Below, one piece after another: positions 31,656-35,663 of a DNA stretch of 35,663 nt. Within the stretch, counting starts at the first letter, position 1. Each line of letters begins with the position of its first letter. The stretch covers positions 1 through 35,663 of the forward strand of contig JADGRL010000029.1 of NCBI GenBank assembly GCA_017880865.1, written 5' to 3'. The stretch comes from Gallionella sp. (GTDB lineage Bacteria; Pseudomonadota; Gammaproteobacteria; Burkholderiales; Gallionellaceae). The translations under genes were made by a program, and so were the position numbers. The notes below the pieces were generated by a model. That model did not search any database and had not been told where the DNA came from. It saw only the letters and a list, made by a program, of their open reading frames with translations.

Positions 31656-32666
31656 TTAATGCAGCGGTGCGGTGCTGCGCGGCACGACTGCTGGAGTTTT
31701 CACCGGGGCGGGTGTCGTCACGGGTACCGGAGCCGTTACTGGTTTTGTCACGGGTACGGGAGCCGTCACTGGTTTTGTCGCGGGCGTCGCCGTCGTCACC
31801 GTCACCGTCACCGTGGACGAGGCTATGGCTTGGTTGCCGGAGGCATCGGTTGCCGAATAGGTGACGGTATAAATCCGCCCAGCCGGAGTTTTGCTTACGG
31901 CGCGGAATTTGAAATAACGGTCATCAAGACCAATGCTCACATCGCGGATGTCGCTCGCATCCATCGGCTCGTTGGCGGTGATGGACTCGAGCCTGATTTC
32001 CGGCATGCGGTCGTAATCGTCCTTGATCGTGAAGGTCGCATGGATCGCGACGAATTTGTTGCCCTGAGACATGATCGTGTAGGGACTCAGATTGACCGTG
32101 AGCTCGGGCGGGGTGCGGTCGAGCCGTTCGATCGGAACGGTAAGATTGACGGGCTCCCCCTCGGCATAAGTGATCAGCGCATGCCCTGTCATGTAATTGT
32201 TATCGGCCTTATCCAGGGAGATACTCATCTTGTTCACGCTTTGACCGGCAAGAAGCCTGGGCGAGCGTTCATTGATGACTTCCCATGCGATGGAGTGGGT
32301 TTCGTTCTCTTCCGGCGCTATCAAGCTGACGCGCCAGCCAGTGGGCGAATTGGCACTGGTCGACGGGATACCCAACTTGGGATTCCATCCCGCCGGTAGG
32401 TCGATTAGTTCGTTGGTATCGTTACTGGGATCCTTGTCATTCCGGTTGTTGCGCCCGATCGCAACCGCAGTAATATTCTGCTGGCTGTTATTGATTACGC
32501 GATAGTGGTAGGAGATCTTGCCACCCGTGTGCAGGGCATACACGCCGACAGCAGGCTGGGTATTATCCGCACGGGCTATGTTGACCGCAGCAAAAGCCAG
32601 AAATGCGAAAACCAGGCTGGCCGCACGGGCTAACCTGAACATTGGAATTGTCATATTCTGTTTCAT
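31656..32666 (-). CDS. Secreted Ig-like domain protein with Pro/Val/Thr repeat tail
   Basis: A 336-aa secreted protein. The signal peptide runs MTIPMFRLARAASLVFAFLAFAAVNIARA, cut near residue 33. The mature part holds strand-rich folds with a C-terminal Ig/HYR-like piece (AGRIYTVTYSATDASGNQAIASSTVTVTV). After about residue 285 comes a Pro/Val/Thr tail with the 10-residue unit KPVTAPVPVT twice, then TTPAPVKTPAVVP. Such tails act as wall or periplasm spacers. It is convergent with the 30854 gene. No enzymatic motif was found. Confidence 0.7.
   Translation of the reverse strand: MKQNMTIPMFRLARAASLVFAFLAFAAVNIARADNTQPAVGVYALHTGGKISYHYRVINNSQQNITAVAIGRNNRNDKDPSNDTNELIDLPAGWNPKLGIPSTSANSPTGWRVSLIAPEENETHSIAWEVINERSPRLLAGQSVNKMSISLDKADNNYMTGHALITYAEGEPVNLTVPIERLDRTPPELTVNLSPYTIMSQGNKFVAIHATFTIKDDYDRMPEIRLESITANEPMDASDIRDVSIGLDDRYFKFRAVSKTPAGRIYTVTYSATDASGNQAIASSTVTVTVTTATPATKPVTAPVPVTKPVTAPVPVTTPAPVKTPAVVPRSTAPLH
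31717..31776. repeat. 30-bp tandem repeat, two copies
   Basis: GTCACGGGTACCGGAGCCGT plus ten more bases (31717-31746) is repeated with a few changes at 31747-31776. It encodes the KPVTAPVPVT units in the tail of the minus-strand gene. GTCACC is also tripled at about 31795-31812. Confidence 0.75.
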
Positions 32667-32724
32667 AATCTTACCTATCCTTGAGAATTACTTCTGTCCA
32701 TCGTTTATTGTGCATGCAAACCGG

Positions 32725-32979
32725 TCAAGGTTGCGCTTGACCGACGGCCTTCAGTAGCTGGGATAAATCGCCCGGGCTTTGTGCTGCCGCTTGCGGGCCT
32801 TCGATTTTGACCTGTGCCCAGTCTACCATCTCACCCGTACCCCATGACACCAGAGAGGCGATCACCAGCACCAGCACGCCGCGCGTCATACCCTTGGGTA
32901 TTCCCTGCTCATCCAGATAACGGTTGATATACCAGGCGGCGATGAAGAACACGATGGTGGAGATGATCAGGTTTAGCAT
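32725..32979 (-). CDS. Small membrane protein, unknown
   Basis: An 84-aa protein with two predicted membrane helices (LNLIISTIVFFIAAWYINRYL and GVLVLVIASLVSWGTGEMVDW) and a Gln/Ala/Pro-rich tail. It resembles no family I can name. It lies between the Ig-like gene and comEC on the same strand, but spacing of over 50 nt on both sides argues against tight coupling. Confidence 0.6.
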   Translation of the reverse strand: MLNLIISTIVFFIAAWYINRYLDEQGIPKGMTRGVLVLVIASLVSWGTGEMVDWAQVKIEGPQAAAQSPGDLSQLLKAVGQAQP

Positions 32980-33120
32980 GGAAGTCAGTGTGTGCGCTCG
33001 AACAAAGGGTGAGTGAACGCCGTTATTTGCCGGTTTTCGAAAAGATGCGCAGTTTTCCAGTTATCTCTTTGGCGGTCAACAGAAAAATCAACACGGAAAA
33101 TTTATCGTGTCGTTGCGGTA

Positions 33121-35529
33121 TCAAAGTGGTGGGAAGTGTGTCCAATAGTGTTTATGCGTCTTGCGATAACGTTCTATCTTTAAACCATCCGCGTTCATCT
33201 CGACAAGAATAGCGCCGTCCTGATCCGAGCGCAGCAGCTCCGCGCCGCTGTCGGCGTAGCGTTGCAGCACTTCCTGTTTAGGATGGCCGAAGCGGTTGAG
33301 ATAGCCCACGGTGAACACGGCGTAGCCAGGCTTCACTGCGGTAACGAATGCATCGGTGGAGGAGGACTTGCTGCCGTGGTGCTGCACGATCAACATGGCC
33401 GCCGGCAGTTTGTCGGCGTGTTCCTTGAGCAGTTGTTGTTCGGATTCTTTTTCGATATCCGCAGTCAATAAAATATGCCGATCGCCGATGCTGATGCGCA
33501 ACACGCAGCCCCGGTTATTTTTGCGGATCTTTGCTATCGCGTAGCTGTCCGCATCGGGATGCAGCATCTCGAAATTCACGCCGTCCCATTGCCATGATTG
33601 CCCGTCCGTGCAGCGCCGATTATCGGCTGCCTGTTCCAACAGCGGATGCCCATCGGGCAGCGAGGATGAGAGCCAGTCTATCGGCATGGCTTGCATCACC
33701 GAGGCCGCACCGCCGGTGTGGTCGGTATCGTCGTGCGTGAGTATCAGTCCGTCCAGCTTGCTGATGCCCATCGCGCGCAAGCCGGGAACGAGGATGCGGT
33801 TGCCGCTGTCCGCGCCGTCGCTAAAATTCGGGCCGGTATCGTAGAGCAGCGCGTGATGTCGGGTTTGCGCGGCGACCGCCAGGCCTTGTCCGACATCGAA
33901 AATAATCAGGCGCAGGGTGTCGGGTGCGGGCGGTTCTGGACTATTGAGGAACATCGGCAGCAATAATAAAAAACCCAGCCAGCGTGCCGGAAAACCGCGC
34001 GGCAACAAGATCACCAGCACGCCCAGCATGCCGGCAATGATGCTCCAAGCGGGCGGCGCGTGCTGGGTCCACACCGCTTGCGGCAGGCTATTCAGCCATT
34101 CCAGCACCATCATCGTCCAGCCCATCACGATGTGCGCCAGCCACAGCGGCACGTCCCAAGGCAGCACGGCGTCGAGCAAGGCGAGCGGCACGACGACCAA
34201 GCTCACCAGCGGAATCGCGAACGCGTTGGCGATCGGCGAGACCAGCGAGACTTGCTGGAATAGCGCGAGCAGCATCGGGATCAGGCCGATGCTCATCGCC
34301 CATTGCACCTTGCCGTATTCGATCAGCACCCGCATTGGGTATGCCGATGGGTGCCCGACGGCTTTGCCGTAACCATCTCGCTGCCAGTGTTCGTGTTTCA
34401 GGCGATGTGCCGTGACATACAGGATCAGTGCCACCGCGCCAAATGACAGCCAGAATCCCGGTGACAGCACGGCCCAGGGGTCGGGGATCAGCACGCCGAG
34501 CAGCGCGAAGCTAAGTATTTGCCCGAGCGAAAAATTGCGGTTCAGCCATAGAGCGACCGCGACTGCGGCGACCATATACACGGTGCGCTGTGCAGGTACC
34601 GCGAAACCGGACAGCAGCGCGTAGGCGAATGCCACCAGCAACGCGACCAATGCGGCGGCTTTACGCGCCGGCAGGAACAGGGTTAGACGTGCGCTGCGCC
34701 GCCATAGCCAGTAGGTGAGGGCGAAGCCTATGCTGGCGAGCATCGTGATGTGCAGCCCGGAAATGCTCATCAGGTGATTCACGCCGGTGCGCGTGAACAC
34801 CTGCCACTGTGCGAGCGGAATACTGCTTTGATCTCCGATGGTCAGCGCGCTTAACACGCCGACATAAGGTGCTGCGCCCAGCGTCGCGTTGAACTTGTCG
34901 CGCACCGCTTCACGCCAGGTTTCGATGCGGTAATTGATTCCATCGGCCAGCGCATTAATGCGCAAATTATTTCCTTTTGGATGCACATAGCCGATCGCCC
35001 GCACGTTATTTTCCAGCGCCCACACTTCAAAATCGGATCCGTGCGGGTTGCTGCTGCCGTGCGGTTGTTTGAGGCGCAGCGTGAGCTGCCAGCGTTCCCC
35101 GGCGTGCAGCGCAAGCGGTATGGATTTTGGGTCGAAATGGGTGCTGAGGTAAATGTGTGGTGGCACAGTGGCTTGAGGAGTGAGCGTTTTTTCGACATCG
35201 AAGCCAAAATGCAAACCCTGTTGGTAGTTGCGCGGCAACTCGGCGACCACGCCGACCACTTCGATGTCGCGTCCCTGCCATTCATCCGGCAGCGTAATGG
35301 CGAGGCGCTGTTCGGCTTTCCATGCGGCGTGATAAAAACCCAGTCCAGAGGCGAAGCTGGCGAGCAACACCGTGCGCGCAACGCGCAGAGCAATCGACTT
35401 GGTTGGAATCAACAGCGTAAACGGTAATCCTGACAACAGCCACGCCCAGCCAAAGTCTGGCAGTGCGGTCTGCTGTTGCAGCAGCCAAACGCCGAAGCTG
35501 AAGCCGAGAGTGAAGAGAGCCATGCGCAT
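33121..35529 (-). CDS. comEC: DNA uptake channel protein ComEC/Rec2
   Basis: An 802-aa membrane protein. The N-terminal DUF4131 region has ITLPDEWQGRDIEVVGVVAELPRNYQQGLHFGF. The competence domain has GVLSALTIGDQSSIPLAQWQVFTRTGVNHLMSISGLHITMLA and many transmembrane helices. The C-terminal metallo-beta-lactamase-like domain has IIFDVGQGLAVAAQTRHHALLYDTG and LDGLILTHDDTDHTGG, then LIVQHHGSKSSSTDAFV. ComEC forms the inner-membrane channel for single-strand DNA in natural transformation. It is full length; other competence genes are not in the window. It is divergent from the DUF2062 gene with 29 bp between. Confidence 0.96.
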   Translation of the reverse strand: MRMALFTLGFSFGVWLLQQQTALPDFGWAWLLSGLPFTLLIPTKSIALRVARTVLLASFASGLGFYHAAWKAEQRLAITLPDEWQGRDIEVVGVVAELPRNYQQGLHFGFDVEKTLTPQATVPPHIYLSTHFDPKSIPLALHAGERWQLTLRLKQPHGSSNPHGSDFEVWALENNVRAIGYVHPKGNNLRINALADGINYRIETWREAVRDKFNATLGAAPYVGVLSALTIGDQSSIPLAQWQVFTRTGVNHLMSISGLHITMLASIGFALTYWLWRRSARLTLFLPARKAAALVALLVAFAYALLSGFAVPAQRTVYMVAAVAVALWLNRNFSLGQILSFALLGVLIPDPWAVLSPGFWLSFGAVALILYVTAHRLKHEHWQRDGYGKAVGHPSAYPMRVLIEYGKVQWAMSIGLIPMLLALFQQVSLVSPIANAFAIPLVSLVVVPLALLDAVLPWDVPLWLAHIVMGWTMMVLEWLNSLPQAVWTQHAPPAWSIIAGMLGVLVILLPRGFPARWLGFLLLLPMFLNSPEPPAPDTLRLIIFDVGQGLAVAAQTRHHALLYDTGPNFSDGADSGNRILVPGLRAMGISKLDGLILTHDDTDHTGGAASVMQAMPIDWLSSSLPDGHPLLEQAADNRRCTDGQSWQWDGVNFEMLHPDADSYAIAKIRKNNRGCVLRISIGDRHILLTADIEKESEQQLLKEHADKLPAAMLIVQHHGSKSSSTDAFVTAVKPGYAVFTVGYLNRFGHPKQEVLQRYADSGAELLRSDQDGAILVEMNADGLKIERYRKTHKHYWTHFPPL

Positions 35530-35558
35530 AGATTAGCGCACACGGATAGAATAAGGCT

Positions 35559-35663
35559 ATGCGTAAATTATTCCGTCGATTCCTGCCGCACCACGAAACG
35601 GTGAAAAACCAGCGCTGGCTCAAGCCGTTCGGCAACTGGCTGCAACAACCCAATCTGTGGCAG
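35559..35663 (+). CDS. DUF2062 domain protein, N-terminal end only
   Basis: 35 codons from ATG 35559 to the right edge: MRKLFRRFLPHHETVKNQRW, then KPFGNWLQQPNLWQ. The basic start and the P...H..V.....L..FG..L..P.LW pattern match the N-terminus of DUF2062 membrane proteins. AAGG precedes the ATG by about 5 nt. The rest lies outside the window. Confidence 0.75.
   Translation, partial: MRKLFRRFLPHHETVKNQRWLKPFGNWLQQPNLWQ

Overview
The window looks like a chromosomal segment of a betaproteobacterium, most likely a Nitrosomonadales/Gallionellaceae-type organism. The evidence is the set of housekeeping blocks: smpB divergent from ratA-rnfH, trpS with scpA-scpB, the rpsF-priB-rpsR-rplI cluster with dnaB, and comEC. 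priB is typical of beta- and gammaproteobacteria. The genus is inferred, not proven. The standard code is used: TGA is a real stop and TGG encodes Trp in the core genes.

Left part, about 400-10300: accessory DNA. The 3' end of pepN and a small CPXCG zinc-ribbon gene sit at the left edge and are followed by loosely packed genes. These are an XRE regulator with an unknown partner, a gene-poor stretch with short repeats, a second XRE regulator, a beta-propeller-like lipoprotein, an ASCH-domain protein, an in-frame composite ORF ending in a ribbon-helix-helix-like domain, a secreted-protein ORF broken by TGA codons, and a higBA toxin-antitoxin pair. Next comes a P4-type tyrosine integrase, and then a 45-bp 3' fragment of a tRNA-Arg(ACG) gene that marks an integration end. 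To the right lie remnants of other mobile DNA: the C-terminal part of umuC, the C-terminus of a DUF932 protein, a 49-aa ORF, the N-terminus of a YqaJ-type recombinase, a small winged-helix regulator and an IS3-type transposase remnant. No intact tRNA-Arg is present, so the other integration boundary is outside the window or lost.

Middle, about 10300-15800: envelope genes. A probable outer-membrane protein, a LuxR-type regulator, two tandem paralogous beta-barrel proteins, a lipoprotein and another beta-barrel protein. The last two are bracketed by a partial duplicate of the msrA 3' end and the real msrA.

Right part, 15881-35663: core genes. msrA-smpB on the minus strand; ratA-rnfH-PHP exonuclease-YrdC on the plus strand with 1-4 nt overlaps, followed by a site-2 protease, trpS, a DUF3147 protein, scpA, scpB and a strong hairpin. 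Then come a TrmH-family methyltransferase, ppdK, the ribosomal cluster with a clear promoter and terminator, dnaB, a GIY-YIG-like protein and a tRNA-Val(GAC) gene with its own promoter and terminator. The window ends with a predicted outer-membrane protein, a secreted Ig-like protein, a small membrane protein, comEC, and the start of a DUF2062 gene.

I saw no CRISPR array, rRNA or intact prophage. The least explained parts are the 400-9700 accessory block and the duplicated msrA end.
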